This document shows positions 46,808 through 56,971 of a stretch of 64,000 bases of DNA, piece after piece (the first letter of the stretch is position 1; each line of letters opens with the position of its first letter). The stretch is from Euryarchaeota archaeon UBA257 (GTDB lineage: Archaea; Thermoplasmatota; Poseidoniia; Poseidoniales; Thalassarchaeaceae): positions 1,873 to 65,872 of the forward strand of contig DAJO01000037.1 of assembly GCA_002498985.1 (NCBI GenBank), read 5' to 3'. The notes beneath the pieces are model-generated. The model had not been told where the DNA came from. It searched no databases and worked only from the letters and a program-made list of their open reading frames with translations. The translations under genes and the position numbers were made by a program.

Positions 46808-46837
46808 TTAGTTGGGGTTTGAATTTGCCCCAACTAA
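46808..46837 (-). terminator. Strong 10-bp hairpin overlapping the stop of the 2386-aa gene
   Basis: TTAGTTGGGG and CCCCAACTAA pair perfectly around a 10-base loop. On the minus strand it begins at the TAG stop of the 2386-aa gene. It is likely to terminate or protect the mRNA 3' end. No long T tract follows, so termination may need a factor. Confidence 0.6.
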
Positions 46838-49800
46838 TCTTCTTCTTCGTATTCCCAATCGTCTTCTTCGTATTCTTCTTCATCATCATCGTAGTAATAA
46901 TCTTCATCGCCACGACTGCGCATTACAAGTATTGCAACAAGAGCTACAGCGATAACTGCAACACCAATAACCATGTAAAGGCCAGTGTTTGATTCCGCTT
47001 CTACGGGTAATGGTTGAACATTAATACCAGATAAGTCAATATTATTTCCATTATCATTATTCCAGTCCATCTCACCTGTTTCAGGATCTTCCATAATCAA
47101 TACCAATAGAGGTTGACCCTCAGACCAAGACTCCCATTGGAATTGTGCATTGACGCTCGAAGACTGCGCACCTAGAATAATTTCAGTAGGGCCATCGGAT
47201 AAGGTAGTTAGCGCCGGCGACCATTGTCCACTTTCTGGATTTAACTCGTATAAACCAACTGTGATAGAGCCTTCTCTCTTACCATCATTTTCCCAGAATG
47301 TTTGCAGAGTTAACATCTCTCCAACCATTGGAGTAGAGGTTGGATTGATGACTACTCTAGTATATTCTGGATTAAACTTCATTATTCTAAGAGTAGGCAT
47401 TCTTGGTGCAGATTCACTACCTAGGCCAGTGACAACATTTCCTGCTCTATCGGTTGAAGTGACCCAGAAAGCAATCTGGTCGCCTTGTTCAATTGACATA
47501 CCATTTAGTGGTGTAAAGTCAATATAGCCTTGATAAACATCTTTTGACTCTCCATCATCAATCATAGTTAGTTGTCCAGTATTCTCTGATCCAGCCACTG
47601 CAGTACCCGACCTTAGAATCACCCAAGCGACATCAAGAGGTCCTTCGATCATACCAATTTCATCGACCATCGTTACTGTGATTAGTACATCATTGATTAA
47701 ATCCGATTCTAACAAAACTAATGATGAATCAGGATATGTTGATTGATCAAATAGTACCGTTGGAGCTTTACTGTCAACAGTCACAGAAGCATCTGAATTA
47801 ATATCTGATGAACCACCACCTGGGACATTCAAAACTTCTGTTGAAACAGACATAGTTGGATTAAGAGGGACTCTTGAAGGCAAAATCATTGAACCATCGA
47901 AACTAGCATCTTCATTTACTGATGTGACCATCTTAATTTCTTGTGTTCCATAAACTACTTCGAATTCAACTTCAAGATTTGCTGGAATATTTGCTGCTAA
48001 TGCACCTGAACCAGAATGATAAACAAATCCACTCATTCGGAATTCATCCCCCTGTCCCAAGTACACCGAAACTCCTTGAGATTCTGCCTGAGGAGGAGTA
48101 AGATCTTCTATATTATCAGGGATTGCTACATACTTGTTATCAAGATACCAAGATAATTCTCCAATGTTATTCTGGTACGCTACAGTAGTGAAATCATCAA
48201 GTATTGATACGCTAGGCTTACAAGAGTTCTGATTATTCTCCCAAGGGAAGTCCCAAGAGACTTCGAATATCATTGAAAGTTGAGTAATATCTGAAGAAAC
48301 TTGCATCGTCTGCACAGAAAGTGGTGTCACGAAACTAGTTGCATCTGACCAAATAGTTCCTCTCGAAGGATCGTAGCTCATCTTTCCAAGTTCACTTATC
48401 CCATCTCCACATAGCATTATCGATATATTATCCAATGTATTTAGCCCATTGGCTTCTTCAATTTGCATAGTAAATGTATGTTGTTCACCAGGCAGTAAAT
48501 ACCCTAAATCACGGTCCAGTGAATAACCTGTAGACTTAATGCTGGTTGGCTCATCAGTTGCTACAACGACAGTTGCCCAAGAGTTAGATGCTCCAGGTCC
48601 TCCACCTGTACCTCCCTCTTGGTAACTCAGACCTGCCCAATCAGTACCTTCAACATACATATGGACTGGAGAATTAAAAGTTTGTTGAGAAACATCAATA
48701 CCTACAAAATTAACTTGTTGCTGACCTGTCATACCAGGTGTTAATGGCTGTACCATTGACAAGTATTCGTCTTCATCAGCGATACCATCTCCATTGACAT
48801 CATCTACTGAACCTCGCCAATATCTGAGTGTCAAAATTTCACCTCTAGCCTCAGATTCTTCGACTGTTACGAAAAGAGATAATGGGTCCATTGGTTCCCA
48901 AACTTTACCATGAGCTGCTTTCAAACCAGATGGGGTGTTTACTTCAAGTGGCCCTGCTACAGGAGGTTCATGATCAACTCGAACATTTACAGATGGCGGA
49001 GTTCCAGTTACATCCTCTGCCCCAAGTGAATAACCAGTAGGGCCTACTGTATTCATCATAGGTGACAGATAAACGTTAGAGAGACCTGTTGGAGATGAAA
49101 TTAGGCCAGTATATTTCCCGCCTTCTTCAGAAGTCAAAAGATAACTTAGACCGGAAATATTCAAACCAACAGTGAAATCAACCGCTTGCGGTCTAACTGC
49201 AATAGAGTCTTGGAACTTGACGGTGCCTGTGATATTTAATTCACTACCATCAGTCATCGTAAACGGATAGAATGTAGAATACTGATTTGATAGAAGCCTT
49301 CCAAATTGATCTCTGACTTCGAATGAATCAATCATCAAATCATTTTCAACCGCATTCTTTCCAGATTCACCACTATGAGATACTGACGGCCATACTGATT
49401 CTCCTGAGGCATCGAATGCCTGAGATATCCAACGTATTGAATTAACATCATCCCACATCCAGCTAACATCAAACATCCAGTGTATAGTGACATCATCATA
49501 GCCATCATTATGAGTTGTAATCTCTAAGAATGTTGAAGGATTCATTGGAGCAACTGATGAACCAGAAATTTGCGTAAAGGATACCGCATCTGAACCTTGG
49601 CCCCACAAGCCATCTGCACTATTAGTAACCTCAAACATCAAAATCTCCCCATCAGAAGCGATTCCTCTGAGAGAAATCTTATCTAAATTAGAATTATCAA
49701 TTAAGTGATGGTGTTGAGTAATTATTTCAACTGTCTCACCATTAGGATAAAGTGTATTTGGAACCACGAAATCTCTGTTGGTGACTATATAATCGAACTT

Positions 49801-52800
49801 TAAGTCACCATCGATGGAAACTGATCCCTTATCTGCAGTAATATTTACTGGAATTGATACCTGAGTAGGCGGAGGATCATCTTGAGTCATAGAATCGTGA
49901 TAATCAGATATTGATGTACCTAAACCTGAAACATTTTCAAATATCAAATAGCCTATTCCAATTGTTGAAATAGATACCGTTTGTGCATAATTTGACTCTA
50001 AAGTAATGGTGACATCTCGCCATTCCCTTCCTGTGTCAGTGTCTGTGTGAGATGTAGTTAGAGAGTTTATTCCTGCAATTTGACTGTAATCTAATATGCA
50101 ATGGAATATCTCTGAAGCAGAAGAACTCGTCTGACTGGATGACCCTACTGTCAAGGTAACCGGTGACTCGAATTGACCATCGGAATCAGGTGCAACTGAG
50201 ATTATTCCATTATTGACCGCAGCCAGAGAGGGTAATCTCACCATTATTGAAGATGGAGTTCCAGAATCTAAGCTTATACTTGTACCAGTTGTATGAGAAT
50301 CAATACCATCTGAAACAAGCGATTGCCATCCATAATGACCGTAATCTGTACCCATTGGGAATGACCAATCTACTGAACCATCATTAAGCATATCAACTGC
50401 AGGATTTTCTGCTGGCTCAACGAAATTGGATGAGATAACCATTCTATCAATCCAGCCATTAGTCGGTAGGGACACTGATAGAGAGAAACCTGTTTGAGGG
50501 ATAGCAAAGGGTATTGATCCCTGAGAGGTTTGTCCTAATGTTGCACCAGTGAATGAATATGCAGTCACCATTAGACCACTAGAAAAGTTACCTGATAGTG
50601 TCACGCTCTTGATTGGCCTAGATGAATGGATATAATCGGAAGTAATTGTACCGGCAATAGTTGTAGCATTCAGTAATTCATCTACTACCTCGATGCTCGG
50701 GCTGAAAGACCATCCATTATAATCTGCACTTGATGACGCAAGATATCTCTTACCACCAATACTTATTTTGGTTAATTTAGGAGAAACTTCTTCGTCACTT
50801 GTATCCATTAGAACCTTAATTCTAACTAGTTCATATTCTTCAGAATCAACTCCTGCCAAAGAGAATGGGAAGGTAACATTGTTGTAACCTGGCACAATAT
50901 TATCGCTCATGTCGACTAAGCTACCTGTAATTGAAGTATTATCGGGAATTGTTGCCTCAATATCTACCCAGCCATAATTGAAAGTGTCAATATCACTCAT
51001 GTCTACAGCATTACTCAACCAGTACCCACCAGCTCCATAATTAGCAATTAGGATACCAAAATTATCAATGTAGGCACCCTGATAAGTTACTGAAGTATCT
51101 GTAGATAGACGGAATCTAAATCTTAACTCGTCACCAGCATAACTAGATAGAGGTGCCTGTCTATTTTCAAACTCTTGTTGATTACAATCTCCATTCATCC
51201 ACGCATCATGGCCATACATCTGATTACCAGAATATCCGGGTGAACCATCATACCAACCAGGAATTTGAGGGTCGAAATAATTCCAAGAACCACCATTAAC
51301 CTGTATTTGAAGACCAACTGCATCCCAACTATTTTCTGTACATATCCACTTATCAAATGTCACGTATGCTAAGCCATCGTTCGGAATATCATATGTTGGA
51401 GATGTTAACAATGAGTTCTGATTATTTGCATAGTTACCATTTAAATTTGTACCATATACGTAAGGGAACGAAGGTTCATCACTAGGCCCTGCACTCATAC
51501 CCAATTGACCATAGTTCCATGCAGATTGTTTTGACCAACCCGGAGCGTTATTGGTGGAAGGGTTTCCAGCAGTAGAATCTTCAAATCCATATACTTCGCT
51601 TAAAATTCCTCCAGTAAGAATGTAGTAATTCCAATCATCATATCCCAGTTGTGTGTTACCACCATAAGTATAGTACTCTTGATAATGAGTCATCGTAGTC
51701 GGACTTTCTAAATCGTCTCTGAATAATACAGTGCCTGTATCGTCAACAACGCGAATATCTTCAAGTGTAAATCCTTCTTGTGAATCACCAGGATAAGTAC
51801 CTCCATAATGTGTGTAAGCGTCCGTATCTACTACGAAACGAATGTAAACATTAGCCTGATTTTGATAAGCGGAAGGAATATCATATTCTACAGTCCTGAT
51901 TCCGTTACTTTGGTCACCATATACTCCATCATATGAAGGATAACCAGGGATTGCACCACTACGATCTTCACAATCACTTGTTGTAGAGGAAATGGAGGAA
52001 GAAATATCATACCATGTTACATTGTTCAATGAAATCTCAATACAAGCATTATCACTAGTAGAGCCCTGTAAATCCCATTCCATATCTATTTCAATTGATG
52101 AAGTTGAATTAGTGCCGGTTAAATCAATTGTTCTTTGAAGTGCCCCCGCTGAATGTGCCACATAGTTGCAATACGTACCTGTTGTAGAAATACATCCATG
52201 GTGCCAAACACCAAAATCAACACCATCATTATTGAAATCAATGTTATCCAAGAACCATCCAGGCCTCTCATAAGATGCGTTAGGAGAAGTCCAAATATGG
52301 AATCTAAATTGAATTTTAGAAGCATTGTCAATATCTGGAATTGAAGATATACTTATGTTCTCACTTAGCCATCCACTGTGAGTTGCAGAAGCAAAAACTG
52401 GAACTGCTACACTTTCGGGAGCACCGTTGGGTGAAGGAGCATCTGTAGACATAGTGCTAGGATATCCTCCATCTGGAGCAATATAGGTCCAGTCATTCCA
52501 ACTACCAGTATTTATTCTATATTCAATCCATGTTCCATCTCCTCCACCTGAAGTAGTACTGTCCAAGTGATACCAATGGTCAAAAGTCATGTAAAGTCCA
52601 TTGTAAGTATCTGAATCAGGTAAATCAACTTGAGGTAATAAGAAAGAGCTGCTTGTACCACGTGGAACTGCTGAGCCAGGCATTGTACCTACTGCTACAA
52701 TTCCCTCTGTTGCAGATGATGGAATTGTTCCATAAGACATTGTTTGTTCATTACCAAGATTCGTCCCATTGTGGTTAAATGTTGTAGCACCCCACATTTC

Positions 52801-53994
52801 TTGAATGTTACAGAGATAATTTGTATCTGAAATTTCGTTTGCATCTAAAATGGAATCTTCATCAGTATCCATTCCTGCATTTACCATGTAACCTCCTAAC
52901 ATACATTGAGATGTAGAACCTGTACTAATCGATGTAACTGTAATCTCATAATCGAAAAATCCTCCTAAACCTGCACTAATTGATGCTGAAGTACCGCTTG
53001 AACTAGGCACTATTGTAGGTGCACTAGTGTAGCCATTACCTCCGCTAGTAACAGACGCCTCGTAAATTGAACCAGTAGTTTCCAGCACGCTAGAAAGTTG
53101 AGCACCAGTGCCATTACTACTAGATACCAGAACATACATTGTTTGTTGTGAGATATAGCCAGATCCGCCATTACTCAGTGCTATCGAGGTTATATTGCCA
53201 TTACTGTCAACACCACCTACTGATGCGACAGCACCTGTCCCAGTACATCCACCAGGACATACGAAAGCTAGTGAATCTCCAATCGCATATCCAGTTCCGT
53301 TATTGGAGATAGTTATACTATCGATTGCACTACTAATTGAATAAGTCCCTGAGAAGCCGCTGCCTGAACCTCCAGTTGCAGATAATGTTCCAGCAGTGTA
53401 TCCACTACCTCCACTAGTGACATTTAATGTTGTAACACTATCTTCTAATGCATTACCACTGCAATACATCAAAGTTTCAGTTGTTTCTCCAGGCGACAGA
53501 GACCCATCAAAATTATTGTCGTATCCATGGTCCACCCATGCACCTGAAAGGTTGTTACATTCTACCACTGATGTTGAAGAAGAAACCGAATAAACATGTT
53601 CCCATCCTGGAGAATAAGTGTAAATGTCATTCATTGATACATCGATATCACCTTCATCGAAAGTGCTAATATTTGACCGAGAACCATCGTCAAGTAAAGT
53701 GATTTGTTCAATGTCTTCAACGAAATTAGTTCCAAAAAATCTACCAGAATCTAAATCTGCACCTTCCCAAACAATACCAGGATCCATGGATGTTGCTGTT
53801 TCAGTGTTAGTTATGTGAAGCCAACCATCCTGAACTGTAGCATTTCCGGGGACTCGGAAACCAGTCAGAGTAATGCCCTCCTCGGGAGGATTTACTGAGC
53901 TTGGTCCTGTCCAAGAAGTTGTAGCAGCGGATGTTAGCGGGGCAATTATCATCAATAACACTAGAGCAAGTGCAGTCCTACGGCGGTCAGACAT
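46834..53994 (-). CDS. Giant anchored surface protein with GSGY repeats, MAM-like sandwiches and C-terminal TM
   Basis: 2386 aa. A signal peptide (MSDRRRTALALVLLMIIAPLTSA) opens it. Around residues 155-385 two Cys-Asp motifs (GYDNNFDGSLSPGE...YC and GMDTDEDSILDANE...LC, resembling DUF7151) flank four tandem GGSGY-type repeats (TSGGSGYTAGT, SNNGTGYAIGD, SNGGSGYISQQ, TSGGNGYTSAP). Several MAM/jelly-roll-like domains follow (TFDHWYHL..., GWFLDNIDF; TFDKWICT..., GAYIDNFGI). A long Ig-like region comes next, including one EF-like loop (DVNGDGIADEDEY). One membrane helix near the end (YMVIGVAVIAVALVAILVM) leads to a tail almost entirely D, E and Y. Outside orientation is inferred. Many sequons are present. 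It is transcribed alone, with a hairpin at its stop. Confidence 0.87.
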   Translation of the reverse strand: MSDRRRTALALVLLMIIAPLTSAATTSWTGPSSVNPPEEGITLTGFRVPGNATVQDGWLHITNTETATSMDPGIVWEGADLDSGRFFGTNFVEDIEQITLLDDGSRSNISTFDEGDIDVSMNDIYTYSPGWEHVYSVSSSTSVVECNNLSGAWVDHGYDNNFDGSLSPGETTETLMYCSGNALEDSVTTLNVTSGGSGYTAGTLSATGGSGSGFSGTYSISSAIDSITISNNGTGYAIGDSLAFVCPGGCTGTGAVASVGGVDSNGNITSIALSNGGSGYISQQTMYVLVSSSNGTGAQLSSVLETTGSIYEASVTSGGNGYTSAPTIVPSSSGTSASISAGLGGFFDYEITVTSISTGSTSQCMLGGYMVNAGMDTDEDSILDANEISDTNYLCNIQEMWGATTFNHNGTNLGNEQTMSYGTIPSSATEGIVAVGTMPGSAVPRGTSSSFLLPQVDLPDSDTYNGLYMTFDHWYHLDSTTSGGGDGTWIEYRINTGSWNDWTYIAPDGGYPSTMSTDAPSPNGAPESVAVPVFASATHSGWLSENISISSIPDIDNASKIQFRFHIWTSPNASYERPGWFLDNIDFNNDGVDFGVWHHGCISTTGTYCNYVAHSAGALQRTIDLTGTNSTSSIEIDMEWDLQGSTSDNACIEISLNNVTWYDISSSISSTTSDCEDRSGAIPGYPSYDGVYGDQSNGIRTVEYDIPSAYQNQANVYIRFVVDTDAYTHYGGTYPGDSQEGFTLEDIRVVDDTGTVLFRDDLESPTTMTHYQEYYTYGGNTQLGYDDWNYYILTGGILSEVYGFEDSTAGNPSTNNAPGWSKQSAWNYGQLGMSAGPSDEPSFPYVYGTNLNGNYANNQNSLLTSPTYDIPNDGLAYVTFDKWICTENSWDAVGLQIQVNGGSWNYFDPQIPGWYDGSPGYSGNQMYGHDAWMNGDCNQQEFENRQAPLSSYAGDELRFRFRLSTDTSVTYQGAYIDNFGILIANYGAGGYWLSNAVDMSDIDTFNYGWVDIEATIPDNTSITGSLVDMSDNIVPGYNNVTFPFSLAGVDSEEYELVRIKVLMDTSDEEVSPKLTKISIGGKRYLASSSADYNGWSFSPSIEVVDELLNATTIAGTITSDYIHSSRPIKSVTLSGNFSSGLMVTAYSFTGATLGQTSQGSIPFAIPQTGFSLSVSLPTNGWIDRMVISSNFVEPAENPAVDMLNDGSVDWSFPMGTDYGHYGWQSLVSDGIDSHTTGTSISLDSGTPSSIMVRLPSLAAVNNGIISVAPDSDGQFESPVTLTVGSSSQTSSSASEIFHCILDYSQIAGINSLTTSHTDTDTGREWRDVTITLESNYAQTVSISTIGIGYLIFENVSGLGTSISDYHDSMTQDDPPPTQVSIPVNITADKGSVSIDGDLKFDYIVTNRDFVVPNTLYPNGETVEIITQHHHLIDNSNLDKISLRGIASDGEILMFEVTNSADGLWGQGSDAVSFTQISGSSVAPMNPSTFLEITTHNDGYDDVTIHWMFDVSWMWDDVNSIRWISQAFDASGESVWPSVSHSGESGKNAVENDLMIDSFEVRDQFGRLLSNQYSTFYPFTMTDGSELNITGTVKFQDSIAVRPQAVDFTVGLNISGLSYLLTSEEGGKYTGLISSPTGLSNVYLSPMMNTVGPTGYSLGAEDVTGTPPSVNVRVDHEPPVAGPLEVNTPSGLKAAHGKVWEPMDPLSLFVTVEESEARGEILTLRYWRGSVDDVNGDGIADEDEYLSMVQPLTPGMTGQQQVNFVGIDVSQQTFNSPVHMYVEGTDWAGLSYQEGGTGGGPGASNSWATVVVATDEPTSIKSTGYSLDRDLGYLLPGEQHTFTMQIEEANGLNTLDNISIMLCGDGISELGKMSYDPSRGTIWSDATSFVTPLSVQTMQVSSDITQLSMIFEVSWDFPWENNQNSCKPSVSILDDFTTVAYQNNIGELSWYLDNKYVAIPDNIEDLTPPQAESQGVSVYLGQGDEFRMSGFVYHSGSGALAANIPANLEVEFEVVYGTQEIKMVTSVNEDASFDGSMILPSRVPLNPTMSVSTEVLNVPGGGSSDINSDASVTVDSKAPTVLFDQSTYPDSSLVLLESDLINDVLITVTMVDEIGMIEGPLDVAWVILRSGTAVAGSENTGQLTMIDDGESKDVYQGYIDFTPLNGMSIEQGDQIAFWVTSTDRAGNVVTGLGSESAPRMPTLRIMKFNPEYTRVVINPTSTPMVGEMLTLQTFWENDGKREGSITVGLYELNPESGQWSPALTTLSDGPTEIILGAQSSSVNAQFQWESWSEGQPLLVLIMEDPETGEMDWNNDNGNNIDLSGINVQPLPVEAESNTGLYMVIGVAVIAVALVAILVMRSRGDEDYYYDDDEEEYEEDDWEYEEED

Positions 53995-54080
53995 ATCCCT
54001 ATCGTTTGTTTGTTAGATTATGAAGTTATTTCCCTAAGGTCGATGAAGATACTGAAAAATTATGTTTTTAATTCGAAAAA

Positions 54081-54155
54081 TGGAGCCACTGGGGAGAATT
54101 GAACTCCCGACCTTCCCATTACCAATGGGATGCTATACCCCTAAGCCACAGTGGC
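54081..54155 (-). tRNA. tRNA-Thr (anticodon GGT)
   Basis: On the minus strand a complete cloverleaf is visible. A 7-bp acceptor (GCCACTG/CAGTGGC), a D arm GCT/AGC, an anticodon stem TCCCA/TGGGA with loop TTGGTAA, and a T arm GGGAG-TTCAATT-CTCCC are followed by the encoded TCCA end. The anticodon is G34 G35 T36, reading ACC/ACU. Confidence 0.95.
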
Positions 54156-54263
54156 GACGTCTAATCGAAAAACAATTTCGATTTAATCACTGCGGAGAGA
54201 GATTCAAAATCACAATTGAAAAGCAACAGACTCAAAATGTCATGAAGTCTCCGAGACTATGAA

Positions 54264-54349
54264 GCCGAGGTCGCATAGCCTGGTATTGCGCATGACTGGA
54301 AATCATGTGGGATTTTCCCTCGGGAGTTCAAATCTCCCTCTCGGCGCCA
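54264..54349 (+). tRNA. tRNA-Ser (anticodon GGA)
   Basis: Acceptor GCCGAGG pairs with TCTCGGC (one G-T). The anticodon stem CATGA/TCATG holds loop CTGGAAA, giving anticodon GGA (UCC/UCU). A long variable arm (TGGGATTTTCCC) marks a class II serine tRNA. The T arm is GGGAG-TTCAAAT-CTCCC, and the discriminator G with encoded CCA ends it. Confidence 0.96.
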
Positions 54350-54473
54350 TCAGCCCTACTAATATATATTGTAGATCATAAAACATAGACACATATCGTG
54401 ATTTTTGGATCCCGATAAGGGAGTTACTTAATGCAGTATTTCATGTCGCACACACATAAGGGGGCTCCGTTCA

Positions 54474-55604
54474 ATGACTGATGAAACAGAAATTAGAAAC
54501 CAAGAGCCAATCAGACTTAGTGAAATCACAATAAATTACAAGTTCTCCGAATATAATGAAAGACTGGATTTCTTGGATAAAATTATGCAAGAGTCTAAAT
54601 TTCATATGAAAATGATTCTAAGAGGTTGGGGGGCATTTGAATTTTCAATATTTGGAGTAGGTGTTCTAGCGATATTTTTAGGATCATGGGATTTAGGTAT
54701 AGGCGAACTTAAAAGTGGTGGAGATTATAATAGAGTTGGCACCGAAGGTATGTTATTCTTAGAGGATTTGTCTCTAATTCTATCGCTGTTATCTATAATT
54801 GCATGGATTGGGTTTGTGATTCAGTTGTTTATTCGTTTCCCCATTATGAGAGAAAATCTTGTTTACATGATGATAGGTATGATTGCAATACAGATAGGCT
54901 ACATCTACACATTTGCCAGTAATCCAAACTTCCCTGAAAATCTAGATATAGGAATGTTAGCACCTATTATTCTAGTGAATTTAATTTTTACATTTCTAGT
55001 GATTTTTGTGGTTCACAAAGCAGTCAGTGAGACAAGGGACGTTCATGTGATTGAGAGACATTCACACCCCGACCCGAGAGTAGTCGAAACTGCTTGGAAA
55101 GATCATAGTCTAAGATTATGGAGTTTAGGATTAGGAATCTGGATGATAATGGTCAATATTTTTTCTTGGTCTTCATCAAAATCTATAGCGCTGAGACCAT
55201 TGTCTTCCGAGGCAACAGTTTTCGATTTCCCTTGGCTTTATCTTATCTGTAGTATACTTTCAATTTTCCTATTAATACATATTATTTGGTATCCTCAATT
55301 CATGCTCGGTGCTGCTGAAGATAGGATTCAATCAGTTAGAGCAAGGGAAGTTTCTGGTGAAATAAGTCAGCAAAATTTAAACGACATGCAAGGTATTTGT
55401 CCCATCTGTAAAGAAGAAACGCCCGCTATTCAGAAAGCTAATGGGAAGATTGTCGTGCCTTGTCAATATAATTGTGGAGGAGTCGGGACTCCGGGTTCAA
55501 TATGTAATGTATGTGAAATGACATTACCCACAAGATTCGATTGTACCAATTGTAAATCTAATACAACTATTTCAAGTCATTTTAGTAGACAAGACGCATG
55601 GTAA
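54474..55604 (+). CDS. Polytopic membrane protein with C-terminal multi-Cys zinc-ribbon domain
   Basis: 376 aa. An amphipathic N terminus precedes about six membrane helices (for example FSIFGVGVLAIFLGSW, LILSLLSIIAWIGFVIQLFI, MMIGMIAIQIGYIYTF, IILVNLIFTFLVIFVV, LWSLGLGIWMIMVNIF and LYLICSILSIFLLIHIIW). The C-terminal 75 residues are soluble with paired cysteines: CPIC, CQYNC, CNVC and CTNC, likely two zinc ribbons on the cytoplasmic side. The zinc ribbon could bind nucleic acid or a protein partner. The gene is followed by the second subtilase with a 32-base gap, so the two may be one unit. No family recognised. Confidence 0.8.
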   Translation: MTDETEIRNQEPIRLSEITINYKFSEYNERLDFLDKIMQESKFHMKMILRGWGAFEFSIFGVGVLAIFLGSWDLGIGELKSGGDYNRVGTEGMLFLEDLSLILSLLSIIAWIGFVIQLFIRFPIMRENLVYMMIGMIAIQIGYIYTFASNPNFPENLDIGMLAPIILVNLIFTFLVIFVVHKAVSETRDVHVIERHSHPDPRVVETAWKDHSLRLWSLGLGIWMIMVNIFSWSSSKSIALRPLSSEATVFDFPWLYLICSILSIFLLIHIIWYPQFMLGAAEDRIQSVRAREVSGEISQQNLNDMQGICPICKEETPAIQKANGKIVVPCQYNCGGVGTPGSICNVCEMTLPTRFDCTNCKSNTTISSHFSRQDAW

Positions 55605-55636
55605 TAGGTGCTAAATATCTCATAGTTGGTTGTCAA

Positions 55637-56971
55637 ATGATTCGAGATGATTCACAACAAAATAAAGATTCACAGAGCGATTCAGAGACAGATAAAGAAG
55701 TGGTTTTTCTTGACGGAAAAAATGTAATCAATGTGATTAATGCCTCAAAAACTCGAGATGAAGATGTATTCAAATTACTTGTTGGCTTCTCTGCAACGTT
55801 AATTTCAGGATTTATCTTAGTCGTAATACTTCTATGGCTATTTATCACTATGAATGGTGAGGCATTTGGGTTCAGTCCACCTCAATCACTAATCACTTGG
55901 GAAGATGAATACAAAGATATAACTGGTGTTAATGAAATAAATGGATTAGACGGTTCTGGGATCTCATTGTGCATAGTTGATTCCGGGATTGATACTTCAC
56001 ATCCTGATTTAGAAAAAATTAATCTTCTAGGGTGGAATGATGTCATTAATTCTAGTCCAAACCCATATGATGATGACGGTCATGGAACCGCAATGGCCGG
56101 AATAATTGTTGCAGATGGAGGATTGAATGGAATAGCGAAAAATGTTGATTTATATGTTGCAAAAGCAATTAATTCAGATGGTTCAGGAACAGATGATGGG
56201 ATTGCAGAAGCTGTAGACTGGTGTGTTTCACAAGATAGTGATATTATTTCTTTAAGCCTCGGTGGAGGGCAAGGCATTGGTGGCGATTTATTTACAACTG
56301 ATTCACTAGAAATTGCTGTTGAGAATGCAATTGAACAAGGTGTATATGTAGTTGCAGCAGCGGGAAATGATGGTGAAGATGATGATGGAGATGTTTCATC
56401 ACCAGGGTCAGTTGAGAATGTGATTTGCGTTGGAGGTGTCACAAGACTTGGGAACTTATGGTCTGGAAGTTCTGAAGGGGATAACAATGGAAGATTATGG
56501 CCCAATCCTATTCTACCAAGAAATGATCCTGACAAAAAACCAGAGATAATCGCACCCGGTCTTGAGGTACCGGTATTAATGACTAATTCAGATTCTTGGT
56601 GGGGTTGGTCTAGTGGCACCTCTGCTTCAACAGCGTGGGTTTCAGGAGGATTGGCATTATTCCTGCAAGAAAATCCAGATTTTCAAAGAAATAGTAATAG
56701 TGATGAAACGAAAATTGAAGAAATAAAAATTCTATTAAGTGAGAATTCACAAATGAAAGATGGACAAAGTCAACATGACGATAATTTTGGATATGGAATA
56801 TTTAGAATTGATACATTGATAAAAGCAGTTAACTCTAGTTCATCAGATATTAAAGAGAATCTAGTAAAAGGAAATATAAATATTGAAAGAAATATTTTTG
56901 ATATTTTTCAAGTTGAACGACGTATAACAGCTAGTGTACCACCAGATAATTCTATGAATGCCATTGAATGA
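55637..56971 (+). CDS. Membrane-anchored subtilisin-like serine protease (S8), second copy
   Basis: 444 aa from ATG 55637 (MIRDDSQQNK). The frame extends to ATG 55598 inside the previous gene, but a polar cytoplasmic start fits the topology better. One membrane helix lies at about 48-71. The outside catalytic domain has D115 in CIVDSGIDTSHPDL, H149 in DGHGTAMAGI and S329 in SSGTSASTAW, with an oxyanion Asn in AAAGNDGE. A short Asp-rich stretch (GEDDDGDVSS) may bind calcium. It is a paralog of the enzyme at 20157-21395, with the same cytoplasmic N terminus and no I9 prodomain. The last 64 bases overlap the convergent Rossmann-like gene. Confidence 0.92.
   Translation: MIRDDSQQNKDSQSDSETDKEVVFLDGKNVINVINASKTRDEDVFKLLVGFSATLISGFILVVILLWLFITMNGEAFGFSPPQSLITWEDEYKDITGVNEINGLDGSGISLCIVDSGIDTSHPDLEKINLLGWNDVINSSPNPYDDDGHGTAMAGIIVADGGLNGIAKNVDLYVAKAINSDGSGTDDGIAEAVDWCVSQDSDIISLSLGGGQGIGGDLFTTDSLEIAVENAIEQGVYVVAAAGNDGEDDDGDVSSPGSVENVICVGGVTRLGNLWSGSSEGDNNGRLWPNPILPRNDPDKKPEIIAPGLEVPVLMTNSDSWWGWSSGTSASTAWVSGGLALFLQENPDFQRNSNSDETKIEEIKILLSENSQMKDGQSQHDDNFGYGIFRIDTLIKAVNSSSSDIKENLVKGNINIERNIFDIFQVERRITASVPPDNSMNAIE

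Noticed and set aside
55633..56619. Minus-strand open frames of 71 and 179 aa inside the subtilase
   Set aside because: Shadows of the S8 gene; Pro/Ser-rich composition without motifs.
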